A program made the translations under genes and the position numbers. The notes under the pieces are model-generated. The model saw only the letters and a list, made by a program, of their open reading frames with translations. It was not told where the DNA came from and searched no databases. Below, in pieces: positions 8,044-16,347 of a stretch of 64,000 nt of DNA. Positions within the stretch are counted from its first letter, which is position 1. Each line of letters opens with the position of its first letter. The DNA is from an uncultured Prevotellaceae bacterium (GTDB lineage: Bacteria > Bacteroidota > Bacteroidia > Bacteroidales > Muribaculaceae), in the NCBI GenBank assembly GCA_900318345.1, contig ONKD01000018.1:1-64000 (forward strand), written 5' to 3'.

Positions 8044-9507
8044 CTAGTGACTATCATTATTCCAGTTGATGAGGTAGACGCGCTGGCGGGCGCGGGTGAT
8101 GGCGGTGTAGAGCCAGCGGTAGAAGTCCATCGACTGCATGGCGTCGGGCATGATGCCGCCCATGTCGATAAACACGTTGCGCCACTGGCCGCCTTGGGCC
8201 TTGTGGCAGGTCACGGCATAGGCATATTTCACTTGCAGGGCGTTGAAATAGGGGTGTTCCTTGAGTTGCTTGTAGCGCTCCCGCTTGTCCCCTGTTAGCT
8301 CGGTATAGACCTCGTTGAACAGGCGCTCGCTCTGGTCACGGTCCAGGGCGGGCGTGTCGCTGAGCAGGCAGTCCACGACGATCTTGCAGTCCATTTCCAC
8401 ACCATCATGATCGGGGAACTCGACCGTCACGTTGGCGAACCGCAGTCCGTAGCGATGCTCGATATCGCCCCACACGCGCTTGACGCGGCACACGTCGCCG
8501 TTGGCGATGAAGTCCATCTCGTCATAGTCGCGCGCCCAGTAGTAGTTGTTCTTGGCCACTAGCAGCATGTCGTCGTTGACGAGCAGGTCCTCGCGGTAGA
8601 GGATGCTGTTGCGCACACCCATGTTGAACCGCGTTGCCCGCTTGTTGCTGCGCGTGATGATGATGGTCTCGCCCATGCCGTCGCGGTCATAGCTGTCGCT
8701 GATGGTCTCCAGCAGGAATTCGCTTGACACGGCCGTGATGTCCTCCATGCCATCGAGGTCAAAGTGCGGCCGACCCAGCACGCCTTCTTCCATGGCTTGG
8801 CGCAGCAGCGTGGCGTTGTGCAGGATGCCGCTCTCCTGGGCCTGACGGGCAATCTCGCTCAGGAAGACGCCATAGGTCGTCAGTCCCATCGTGCGTAGCA
8901 CCTCGTCGTCGAGCGCGGGACTGATGAGCTGTCCCACCGGCGGCAGCTGGGCATTGTCGCCCATGAGCACCAGCTTGCATCCCAGGCCGTTATAGACATA
9001 GCCGATGAGATCGTCCAGCAGGCGCCCCGAGCCGAAGATGGTGCCTTCGCCCCCGTTGTTACTGATCATCGACGCCTCATCGACAATGAAAACAGTGTTG
9101 GTGTGCTTGTTGTCGGCGAGGCCGAAGCTGTCGATGCCGTAGCCCTGCTGGCGGTAAATCTTGCGGTGGATGGTGAACGCCGGATGGCCCGAGTACTCGC
9201 TGAAGATGTGCGCCGCACGGCCCGTGGGCGCCATGAGCACCGATTTCATCCCCTGCTGGTTCAGCGCCTTGACGATGGCTCCGGTGAGCGATGTTTTTCC
9301 CGTGCCAGCATAACCGCCCAGGATAAAGACCGACCGTTCAGGGGCATACATCAGGAAATGGGCCAGCGCCACGATGACCAGCATCTGGTCATCGTTGGGG
9401 TCATAGGGGAGCCATCCCAGCACATCGGTCGCTAGCTGCTTAACCCGCGTGTCCTGGCTGTCGGCCCCGCCGGTGTTGTTGTAACTATGTAATCGCTGCT
9501 CGCTCAT
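8044..9507 (-). CDS. RecD-like / UvrD-type ATP-dependent DNA helicase
   Basis: This 487-residue superfamily 1 helicase has Walker A GGYAGTGKTS at residues 64-73 and Walker B VFIVDEAS at 138-145, then GDNAQLPPVG (motif III) and a C-terminal UvrD_C_2 region with YAVTCHKAQGGQW and YTAITRARQRVYLI (motifs V-VI). It is shorter than RecD2 and lacks its N-terminal extension; this compact form is common in Bacteroidetes and probably acts in DNA repair. The last codons (…NDSH) run into a stop-rich repeat, so the exact C-terminus may be repeat-derived. A -7 box 7 bp before the start codon implies a very short leader. Confidence 0.85.
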   Translation of the reverse strand: MSEQRLHSYNNTGGADSQDTRVKQLATDVLGWLPYDPNDDQMLVIVALAHFLMYAPERSVFILGGYAGTGKTSLTGAIVKALNQQGMKSVLMAPTGRAAHIFSEYSGHPAFTIHRKIYRQQGYGIDSFGLADNKHTNTVFIVDEASMISNNGGEGTIFGSGRLLDDLIGYVYNGLGCKLVLMGDNAQLPPVGQLISPALDDEVLRTMGLTTYGVFLSEIARQAQESGILHNATLLRQAMEEGVLGRPHFDLDGMEDITAVSSEFLLETISDSYDRDGMGETIIITRSNKRATRFNMGVRNSILYREDLLVNDDMLLVAKNNYYWARDYDEMDFIANGDVCRVKRVWGDIEHRYGLRFANVTVEFPDHDGVEMDCKIVVDCLLSDTPALDRDQSERLFNEVYTELTGDKRERYKQLKEHPYFNALQVKYAYAVTCHKAQGGQWRNVFIDMGGIMPDAMQSMDFYRWLYTAITRARQRVYLINWNNDSH

Positions 9508-9514
9508 CGTGCTA

Positions 9515-9547
9515 CAAAATTAGCAAAAAAAACATGTTTTCTTGCAA
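9515..9547 (-). promoter_or_regulatory. Promoter of the RecD-like helicase gene
   Basis: On the minus strand TTGC (9547-9544), a 21-bp spacer and TAATTTTG (9522-9515) make a Bacteroidetes promoter. The -33 box overlaps the one used by tRNA-Ser on the other strand through a shared TTGCAA palindrome (9542-9547). Confidence 0.6.
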
Positions 9548-9573
9548 TAATCCGCCAAAATGTATTACCTTTG
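9542..9573 (+). promoter_or_regulatory. Promoter of tRNA-Ser
   Basis: TTGC (9542-9545), a 20-bp spacer and TACCTTTG (9566-9573) match the TTTG/N19-21/TAnnTTTG consensus. The tRNA begins 17 bp after the -7 box. Confidence 0.75.
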
Positions 9574-9590
9574 CCGCGCATTTGACGAAT

Positions 9591-9678
9591 GGAGTGATGC
9601 TCGAGTGGCTGAAGAGGCACGCCTGGAAAGCGTGTATACGTCAAAAGCGTATCCCGAGTTCGAATCTCGGTCACTTTT
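9591..9678 (+). tRNA. tRNA-Ser(GGA)
   Basis: A class II tRNA of 88 nt with a long variable arm. The anticodon loop CTGGAAA gives anticodon GGA, which reads UCC and UCU. The D arm, anticodon arm (CACGC/GCGTG), variable arm (TACG/CGTA) and T arm (CCGAG TTCGAAT CTCGG) all pair. The acceptor stem is odd: 5' GGAGTGA faces TCACTTT, so positions 1 and 2 form G-U pairs, and the discriminator base is T. CCA is not encoded, and the 3' end runs into a short T tract. Confidence 0.85.
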
Positions 9679-9744
9679 TTGTTGGCAGCCGCCCGTGGAA
9701 ATCAAACAACAGGTACAACATGGAAACAACGAAAACAACTTATT

Positions 9745-9980
9745 ATTGGGCATCCGCGCTCTTTAAATAAACTACGGATTATTCTGATAATTTCTGAGGG
9801 CTGGCGAGCTCTTAACGGTCCACGAATTAGACGAATTATTATAAAAAATTATTGATTAACATGGATTTATAGTATAATAATTTGCAATAATTAGTTTCAT
9901 TAGCGTAATTCGCATTAGAAAAATTTTCGTGAATTGATCATATATAATGGATAATTCGCGATTATTATTGTGAAAAAGGT
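9745..9980. repeat. Degenerate copy of the intergenic A/B repeats
   Basis: It begins GGGCATCCGCGCTCTTTAAA, goes through an AT-rich stretch with CTACGGATTATTCTGAT (compare GCGGATTACGCTGATTT at the other loci) and ends with a decayed palindromic unit (CGTGAATTGATCATAT … TTGTGAAAAAGG). Beyond the tRNA, the interval to 10052 holds no gene. Confidence 0.6.
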
Positions 9981-10019
9981 GTGGCACCGAGATGCAGCAC
10001 CACACCTTAATTAGTCGCT

Positions 10020-10055
10020 GTTAACTATTAACTATTAACTATTAACTGTTAACTA
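10020..10055. repeat. Stop-codon-rich tandem repeat at the end of the LRR gene
   Basis: Read on the minus strand, the TAG stop of the LRR gene opens a run of five 7-bp units of type TTAATAG/TTAACAG. It is a second case of a TAG/TAA microsatellite beginning at a stop codon. Confidence 0.75.
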
Positions 10056-12476
10056 TTCACTGCCGAGGAGCTGGTCGATGAGGTCGGTAACATCCTTGAT
10101 GCTGATGCCTCCATCGCCGTTCACGTCGGCATTATAAGCATCAAACGAAGAAGCACTTCCTCCCAGCAAATAGTCAATCAAGTCGGTCACGTCCTTGATG
10201 CTCACAATGCCGTCCATATTCACATCACCCGGCTTTGACTCAACTGCATCGCCGATGATATTGGAGAAATTCTTCCAATAGGGAGCGGTAGAATAAGCGG
10301 TAACCGAGGCTGCGGGGACATGGAGCGTGCCGGAATAATCGGTAAATGAGTTATTATCACATTCGGGAGGTGTCGTTGCATAGCAATAGACATGAGACGG
10401 CTTAACGTACATGCCTTTCACCGCAGTGATCTTGCTGTTGATATTCACAGTGACAGGCCTGTTAATCCAGATTGTTCCTCCTCGCCATTCACCTGCTCCG
10501 CTCAATGTTAATGTGGAGATGTGATAGCAGTTCTCAAATGCATAGTAGGCCAGCGATGTGACTGAGGTGGGGATGGTCACGCTTGCCAAGCCATAGCAGT
10601 TTGCAAAAGCGTCGTAGCCTACCGTTGTTACGCCCTCGGGGATGGTCACGCTCTCCAGGCTGCTGCAACCCGAGAAAGTCTCGTCCTCGATGGCTGTGAT
10701 GGCATTGGACAGGGTCACACTTGTCATGCTGCTGCAATCAGTGAATGCATTGGCACCGATGGCAGTGACAGAATTGGGGATGACAACGCCCGTGAGTGCA
10801 CTGCAACCTTCAAATGCGCTGTTGCCGATAGATGTGACCGTGCCAGGGATGCTCACGCTCGTCAGTCCGCTGCAGGCATAGAATGCGGTGTTATTGATGG
10901 TGGTGACGCCATTGGGAATATCCACGCTTGTCAGGGCGCTGCAATAGCGGAACAGTCCATAGCTGATACTGGTGATCGCGTTGCTTAGGGTCACATTTGT
11001 CATGCTTGTGCAGTCTTCAAATGCGCTGCTGCCGATAGTCGTCACCGAATTGGGAATCTCAATGCCATTCAAGCTGCTGCATCGTGAGAATGCGTTGTTG
11101 CCGATGGTAGTGACAGTATTGGGGATATTCACGCTTGCCAAGTTAGAACAATATTGGAATGCGCTGCTGTTGATGGTGGTTAGGCCGTCGGGAAGGTGCA
11201 CGCCCGTCAGGCTGCTGCAGTTAGTGAAAGCGGCATAACCGATGGTCTTGACCGAGTTGCCGATGGTCACGCTGGCCATGTTGTTGCAAGAGGCGAATGC
11301 GTTACTGCCGATAAGGGTTACCGAGTTGGGAATAATGACGCTCGTCAGAGCATAACAACGGCAAAAAGTCCCTTCGTTAATAGCTGTTACCGAGTTGCCG
11401 ATGGACACGTACGTCATGTTGCTGCAGTCGGCAAATGCATAGGTGCCGAGGGTAATGACCGAGTTAGGGATATCCACGCTGGTCAAACTCGAACAGCCTG
11501 AGAATGCGCTCTTGCCGATGCTCGTGACCGAGTTGGGGATGTTCACGTCTGTCAGTGCAACGCAGTCGTCAAAGGCCGAAATGCCGATTTCGGTTATTGT
11601 GTTGGGGATGGAAACGCTCTTGAGACTTGAGCAGCCATCGAAGGCGTAGTCGCTGATGGCGGTGCAGATAGTGGGGATGGTCAAGTTTTGAACTTCAGCG
11701 CCATTCAGGTAGAGATGATGGGCTAGAGTCAGTGGGTTAGCCTTCTCATTTCCAAACTTGAGGTTACACCATTGTGCAATGCTCGTGATGTTGACATGGG
11801 TCAGGCTGGTACAGCCGTTGAAAGCGTCGTTACCGATGCTGATGACCGAGTTGCCGAAGGTCACGCTCGACAGGGCAGTACATCTGTCAAATGCCGAAGT
11901 TCCGATGGTATTGACCGAGTTGGGGATGGTCACACTTGACAATTTGCTGCACCAAGCAAATGCCCAATTGCCGATCGACTTGACCGAATTACCGAAGTTT
12001 ACGGTAGTCAGTTCGTCGCAGGATTGGAATGTGGAGTTACCGATAGCAGTGACCGAATTGGGGATGTCAACGACCTTCAAACTGTAACAATAGCAGAAAG
12101 CGCTGTTGCCGATGGTGGTCACCGAGTTAGGAATCTCAATGTCTCTCAGGCTATTGCAACGCTCAAACGAGTAGTTGCCAATCGTAGTGACAGTGTTGGG
12201 AATCTCAATGCTCGTCAAGTTCATGCATTCCTGAAACGCAGACTGCCCGATGGCCGTGACACGGTAAGTTGTGCCATTGTAACTGACCGTTGAGGGAATC
12301 ACGACATCACCCGAATACTCATCAGATTCAGTGGGATACGAGCCCTGATAAGTGACTGTTGCCTCATTGCCATTGATGTTGTAATAGATGCCATCGACTT
12401 CAAAGTCGTGGGCCGATGCAAAAAACGGCAATAACATTGCCAGGATCAGAAGTGTAGTTTTGTACATTGTTTTCAT
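10053..12476 (-). CDS. Large BspA-type leucine-rich-repeat surface protein with C-terminal dockerin-like domain
   Basis: I take the start at 12476, giving 807 residues, because a clean signal peptide follows (MKTMYKTTLLILAMLLPFFA, cleaved near SAHD); the upstream in-frame extension has no such signal. Residues about 55-690 are roughly 25 tandem LRR_5 repeats of about 23 residues (pattern IPNSVTTIGNSAFxxCxxL), as in BspA surface adhesins. The last ~60 residues are a duplicated calcium-loop dockerin-like module (GDVNMDGIVSIKDVTDLIDY, then ADVNGDGGISIKDVTDLIDQ). No T9SS tail follows. Adhesion or binding of host or dietary glycoproteins is typical for the family. The DNA repeats could recombine and change repeat number. 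Confidence 0.88.
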   Translation of the reverse strand: MKTMYKTTLLILAMLLPFFASAHDFEVDGIYYNINGNEATVTYQGSYPTESDEYSGDVVIPSTVSYNGTTYRVTAIGQSAFQECMNLTSIEIPNTVTTIGNYSFERCNSLRDIEIPNSVTTIGNSAFCYCYSLKVVDIPNSVTAIGNSTFQSCDELTTVNFGNSVKSIGNWAFAWCSKLSSVTIPNSVNTIGTSAFDRCTALSSVTFGNSVISIGNDAFNGCTSLTHVNITSIAQWCNLKFGNEKANPLTLAHHLYLNGAEVQNLTIPTICTAISDYAFDGCSSLKSVSIPNTITEIGISAFDDCVALTDVNIPNSVTSIGKSAFSGCSSLTSVDIPNSVITLGTYAFADCSNMTYVSIGNSVTAINEGTFCRCYALTSVIIPNSVTLIGSNAFASCNNMASVTIGNSVKTIGYAAFTNCSSLTGVHLPDGLTTINSSAFQYCSNLASVNIPNTVTTIGNNAFSRCSSLNGIEIPNSVTTIGSSAFEDCTSMTNVTLSNAITSISYGLFRYCSALTSVDIPNGVTTINNTAFYACSGLTSVSIPGTVTSIGNSAFEGCSALTGVVIPNSVTAIGANAFTDCSSMTSVTLSNAITAIEDETFSGCSSLESVTIPEGVTTVGYDAFANCYGLASVTIPTSVTSLAYYAFENCYHISTLTLSGAGEWRGGTIWINRPVTVNINSKITAVKGMYVKPSHVYCYATTPPECDNNSFTDYSGTLHVPAASVTAYSTAPYWKNFSNIIGDAVESKPGDVNMDGIVSIKDVTDLIDYLLGGSASSFDAYNADVNGDGGISIKDVTDLIDQLLGSE

Positions 12477-12545
12477 AGTTGATATGGTTTTGTTAAATTG
12501 TTGATTTGTTGGCAAATTGCTATAGAAACGCCCTTGAATTGCCGG

Positions 12546-12576
12546 CAAAAGTAGTGCTTTTCTTGCAAATTTCCAA
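12546..12576 (-). promoter_or_regulatory. Promoter of the large LRR gene
   Basis: On the minus strand TTGG (12576-12573), a 19-bp spacer and TACTTTTG (12553-12546) fit the consensus. The start codon is 69 bp downstream of the -7 box. Confidence 0.65.
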
Positions 12577-12766
12577 GGTTTATCTCGAAATCTCCGAAAA
12601 CCGTGGTGCCATATCTTGCTGGTGGAACGCAAAATCTCACGTCGATACAATCAGGTCCCAACTATTATGGCATCATGGCATGAGGCTAAAGCGGATGTGG
12701 TTGCCAAAATAATGTGTGGAAAGAAATCGGCATTTTTAAAAAAAAACTTTATCTTTGCACAAGCGC

Positions 12767-12844
12767 GAAGGTGGGTTGCGCCTCGGGGATACAAACAAAA
12801 AATGACTTTTTGTTTGGCACTCCTCTCGGCTTTTACTATCTTTG
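12767..12844 (+). promoter_or_regulatory. Palindromic promoter element upstream of the GSCFA operon
   Basis: A 78-bp imperfect palindrome. The left arm starts GAAGGTGGGTTGCGCCTCGG. At the centre is a perfect 10-bp stem CAAACAAAAA (12792-12801) / TTTTTGTTTG (12807-12816) with loop ATGAC. The right arm contains -33 TTTG (12813-12816), a 20-bp spacer and -7 TATCTTTG (12837-12844). A second TATCTTTG lies at 12750-12757, 87 bp earlier. The predicted leader before the ATG at 12873 is about 20-25 nt. The element is related in sequence to those before trpS and prmC. The rest of the 396-bp gap 12477-12872 shows nothing else. Confidence 0.7.
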
Positions 12845-12872
12845 CAAGTTAAAACAACCACACTGAGTAACA

Positions 12873-13856
12873 ATGGAGTTCAGAACGACAGTCAAGACGG
12901 GCGAAAACCGCGGTTGGTTGCAGCACAGCGACCACGTGATGCTGCTGGGGTCGTGTTTCAGCGACAACATCGGCGGCAAGATGCATGGTGCCTTGATTAA
13001 CGCCATGGTGAATCCCATGGGGACGTTATACAACCCCATGAGCATCGCGCGTGGCGTGCAGCGCCTCATTGACTGTGAGCCTGTTGCCGGCAAGGACCTG
13101 TTCATGCAGGGCGGTGTGTGGAACAGCTATGACTTCCACTCGCGCTACTCGCTGCCTGACAAGCAGGCGGCCATTGACCGCATGAACAGCCGCATCGAGC
13201 AAGGACACAAGGCCTTGGCGGCTGCCCGCCTGCTCACCGTGACGCTGGGCACTGCCATGGTCTATCGCCTGAAGGCCACCGGCGAGGTTGTCGCCAACTG
13301 CCACAAGGTGCCGCAGCACGAGTTTGAGCGCAAGATGGCTACCGTGCAGGAGATGGTCCAGGTGCTTGACGACATGGTCGTGAGGCTGCGGGCTTTCAAT
13401 CCCGAGTTGCGCATTATCCTCACGGTGAGCCCCATCCGTCACATCGCCGACGGGCTGGATACCAACTCACTGAGTAAGGCATCGTTGCGAGTTGCCATCC
13501 AGGAGGTGGTGTCGCGTCATCGCGACTACTGCGACTATTTTCCCGCCTATGAGATCATGATGGACGACCTGCGCGACTACCGTTTCTATGCCAACGACAT
13601 GGTGCATCCCAGCGACGTGGCGGTGGAATACATCTGGCAGGCGTTTCAGGCGACCTATCTCGATGACCGCAGCGCGCTGGCTGTCGCCCGTTGTGAGCGT
13701 GTCCACAAGCGCTTGCAGCATCGTCCCATGAGCACCAGCCGCGAGACGGTTGACCGCTTTAATGCCGACACGGTGAGCGTTGTGCGCAACCTCATCAAGG
13801 AGTATCCCTATCTAGCCGATAACCATGAACTGCAACAAGTAATTGACAGACAATGA
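12873..13856 (+). CDS. GSCFA-domain protein (SGNH-like hydrolase)
   Basis: This 327-residue protein carries the family's name motif, GSCFSDNIGG, near residues 26-35, followed by NPMGTLYNP and later SPIRH and ANDMVHPSDVA, which correspond to the blocks of SGNH-fold esterases (the DxxHP element supplies the catalytic Asp/His). The family is linked to polysaccharide or cell-wall acyl chemistry, but no substrate is known. It overlaps the next gene, murF-alr, by 4 bp (ATGA), which suggests a tie to cell-wall synthesis. No signal peptide is visible, so it is probably cytoplasmic. Confidence 0.85.
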   Translation: MEFRTTVKTGENRGWLQHSDHVMLLGSCFSDNIGGKMHGALINAMVNPMGTLYNPMSIARGVQRLIDCEPVAGKDLFMQGGVWNSYDFHSRYSLPDKQAAIDRMNSRIEQGHKALAAARLLTVTLGTAMVYRLKATGEVVANCHKVPQHEFERKMATVQEMVQVLDDMVVRLRAFNPELRIILTVSPIRHIADGLDTNSLSKASLRVAIQEVVSRHRDYCDYFPAYEIMMDDLRDYRFYANDMVHPSDVAVEYIWQAFQATYLDDRSALAVARCERVHKRLQHRPMSTSRETVDRFNADTVSVVRNLIKEYPYLADNHELQQVIDRQ

Positions 13857-16342
13857 ATTATTCAATCACCGAAATATCCAATGTGCTGGAAGTGACCGGC
13901 GGGCACATCATCGACGAGGATGCCATCGTGAGCCAGTTGCTGACCGATTCTCGCTCGCTCACCCAGCCCGAAGAGACGATATTCTTTGCCTTGCGCACCG
14001 AGGCAGATGACGGACACAATTACATCCCCGACCTGTATGACAAGGGCGTGCGTAATTTTGTCGTTGCCAGCGATTATTTCGCTCCCCCCGAGTGTGCCGC
14101 AGCCAACTTCATCGCCGTGGACTCGCCGCTCGATGCCCTGCAGGCACTGGCGACATTCCACCGCCGCCGTTTCCGCGAGCTGCCGGTCATCGGCATCACG
14201 GGTAGCCGTGGCAAGACCACCGTCAAGGAGTGGCTGTACCAGTTGCTCAAGGACGATTACCGCATCGTGAGGTCTCCCCGCAGCTACAATTCCCAAATCG
14301 GTGTGCCCCTGTCGTTGTGGGACATCGACAACAATACCGACCTGGCGATTATCGAGGCGGGCATCTCGACCATCCACGAGATGGACAACCTGCAGGCGAT
14401 GATTCGCCCCACCATAGGCATTATCACTAACCTGGGCAGTGAGCACAACGATGGCTTTGACTCCATGGAACAGAAGGCTCAGGAAAAGGCCAAAATCCTG
14501 AACAACTGTGAGTGCATCGTCTATTGTGCCGATGACCCGCTAGTGACCCACACCATTGCCCCGCTTGTCGAGAGCGATGTGGCGCTGGCCATATCCTGGT
14601 CGCGCAACCACTGTGAGGCGCCCTTGCAGGTGGACAGTGCTGACCGCACCGAGAATGCCACTACACTGCACTACACGTTTAATGACGAGGACGGCGAGGT
14701 GATGATTCCCTTTATCGCCGACCGCGATATCGACAATGCCATCACCTGCCTGGCGGTGCTGCTGCACTTGGGGCTGGATGGCGATACCATCGCCCAGCGC
14801 ATGGCGGCCCTCACGCCCGTGGGCACACGGCTGAACGTCATCGAGGGTGTGAACAACTGCACGGTGATTGTTGACAGTTATACCAGCGACTATAATTCTC
14901 TCACGCCCGCGCTCAATTTCATGACGCGACGGGCGGGTAACAGGCCCTGCACGGTCATCCTGAGCGACCTCGCCACCGAGAGCTATAGCGGCGACGAACT
15001 GTACATCCGCGTGAGTGAGCTGTTGAAGACCAAGCGTGTGAACCGCCTGATGGGCATCGGCAAGGAGATGGGGCGCTACAGCCGCTATTTCAATGATTTG
15101 CCTCACGCGCGTTTCTTTGAGGACACCCAGGAGTTCCTGAATGATGTGGCCAAGGGCGACTTTGACGACGAGACCATCCTCATCAAGGGGGACCCGAGTT
15201 TCGGTTTCAGCCAGATCATCGACATGCTTGAGGCCAAGCAGCACATGACCGTCATGGAAGTGGACCTGAACGCGCTGGCCCACAATTTCAAGTTCTTCAA
15301 GTCGCTCATCAAGCCAGGCACCAAGACTGTGGGCATGGTTAAAGCGAGCGGTTATGGCGCCGGCAGTTATGAGATTGCCAAGACGCTACAGGACTGCGGC
15401 TGTGACTACCTCGCCGTCGCCGTGCATGACGAGGGGGTGGACCTGCGCAAGGCCAGCATCACCATGCCGATCATCGTGCTCAACCCCAATGGCGTGAACT
15501 ACAAGGCGATGTTCCAGTATCGACTGGAACCTGAGTTGTACAACCTGGACATGGGCCGCGACCTGATTAAGGAAGGCAAGAAATATGGTGTTCACGGTTT
15601 CCCCGTCCACATCAAAATAGATAGCGGCATGCATCGCCTGGGTTTCATCCGCGAGCAGTTGCCCGAACTGATTGAGATGCTGAAGGATCAGGATGTTATT
15701 ACTCCCGCCTCGGTGTTCACCCACTTGAGCGTTGCCGATGATCCCAGCCAGGACGAGTACACCTTCAGCCAGTTTGACTACTTTGACTCGTGCAGCGACC
15801 TGTTGCAACAGTCATTTGACCATCACATCATGCGCCATGTGCTCAACACTAGCGGCATTGTGCGTTTTCCTGACCGCCAGTATGACATGGTGCGCATCGG
15901 CATCGGGCTGTATGGCATCCGCACGCTCTTTGATGGCAGCGAGGACGCCTTGATGCCTGTGTCGGCCTTGCGCTCCATCATCATCAGCATCAAGGAGTGG
16001 CCTGCTGGCACAACGGTGGGCTATGGCCGTGTGGGCGTGCTAGAGCGTGACAGCCGCATCGCCACGGTGACCATCGGCTATGCCGACGGCTTTGACCGCC
16101 ACTTCGGTAACGGTCGGGTGAGCATGTGGGTCAACGGCAAGCTGTGTCCCACGGTGGGCACGGTGTGCATGGATGCCGTCATGATTGACGTGACCGATGT
16201 GCCCTGCAAGGTGGGTGACACGGTTGAGATCTTTGGCGAGCATGTGCCTGTCGAGCAGTTGAGCGAGGCGCGCGGCACGATCCCCTATGAGATTTTGACC
16301 AGTGTGGCACCGCGTGTCAAGCGTGTTTATTATCGAGAATAG
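13853..16342 (+). CDS. Bifunctional MurF / alanine racemase fusion
   Basis: An 829-residue fusion. The N-terminal half (about 1-460) is UDP-N-acetylmuramoyl-tripeptide:D-alanyl-D-alanine ligase, with the Mur ligase P-loop GITGSRGKTTVKEW near residues 118-131. The C-terminal half (from about 465) is alanine racemase: the PLP lysine is K497 in MVKASGYGAG, and the likely catalytic tyrosine is Y724 in VGYGRVG, followed by IGYADGFDR. The fusion joins making D-Ala and adding D-Ala-D-Ala to the peptidoglycan precursor in one cytoplasmic protein, and is common in Bacteroidetes. It is translationally coupled to the GSCFA gene; an LRR gene follows after 5 bp. Confidence 0.93.
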   Translation: MNYSITEISNVLEVTGGHIIDEDAIVSQLLTDSRSLTQPEETIFFALRTEADDGHNYIPDLYDKGVRNFVVASDYFAPPECAAANFIAVDSPLDALQALATFHRRRFRELPVIGITGSRGKTTVKEWLYQLLKDDYRIVRSPRSYNSQIGVPLSLWDIDNNTDLAIIEAGISTIHEMDNLQAMIRPTIGIITNLGSEHNDGFDSMEQKAQEKAKILNNCECIVYCADDPLVTHTIAPLVESDVALAISWSRNHCEAPLQVDSADRTENATTLHYTFNDEDGEVMIPFIADRDIDNAITCLAVLLHLGLDGDTIAQRMAALTPVGTRLNVIEGVNNCTVIVDSYTSDYNSLTPALNFMTRRAGNRPCTVILSDLATESYSGDELYIRVSELLKTKRVNRLMGIGKEMGRYSRYFNDLPHARFFEDTQEFLNDVAKGDFDDETILIKGDPSFGFSQIIDMLEAKQHMTVMEVDLNALAHNFKFFKSLIKPGTKTVGMVKASGYGAGSYEIAKTLQDCGCDYLAVAVHDEGVDLRKASITMPIIVLNPNGVNYKAMFQYRLEPELYNLDMGRDLIKEGKKYGVHGFPVHIKIDSGMHRLGFIREQLPELIEMLKDQDVITPASVFTHLSVADDPSQDEYTFSQFDYFDSCSDLLQQSFDHHIMRHVLNTSGIVRFPDRQYDMVRIGIGLYGIRTLFDGSEDALMPVSALRSIIISIKEWPAGTTVGYGRVGVLERDSRIATVTIGYADGFDRHFGNGRVSMWVNGKLCPTVGTVCMDAVMIDVTDVPCKVGDTVEIFGEHVPVEQLSEARGTIPYEILTSVAPRVKRVYYRE

Positions 16343-16347
16343 ATAGA

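Noticed and set aside
9534-9770. Short open frames running through tRNA-Ser
   Set aside because: They coincide with the tRNA and flanking repeats.
12477-12650. N-terminal extension of the large LRR protein by 58 codons
   Set aside because: It lies across the promoter and lacks a signal peptide; the internal ATG at 12476 opens a clear signal sequence.
14540-15283. A 247-codon antisense frame inside murF-alr
   Set aside because: Shadow of the sense gene, which has full catalytic motifs.
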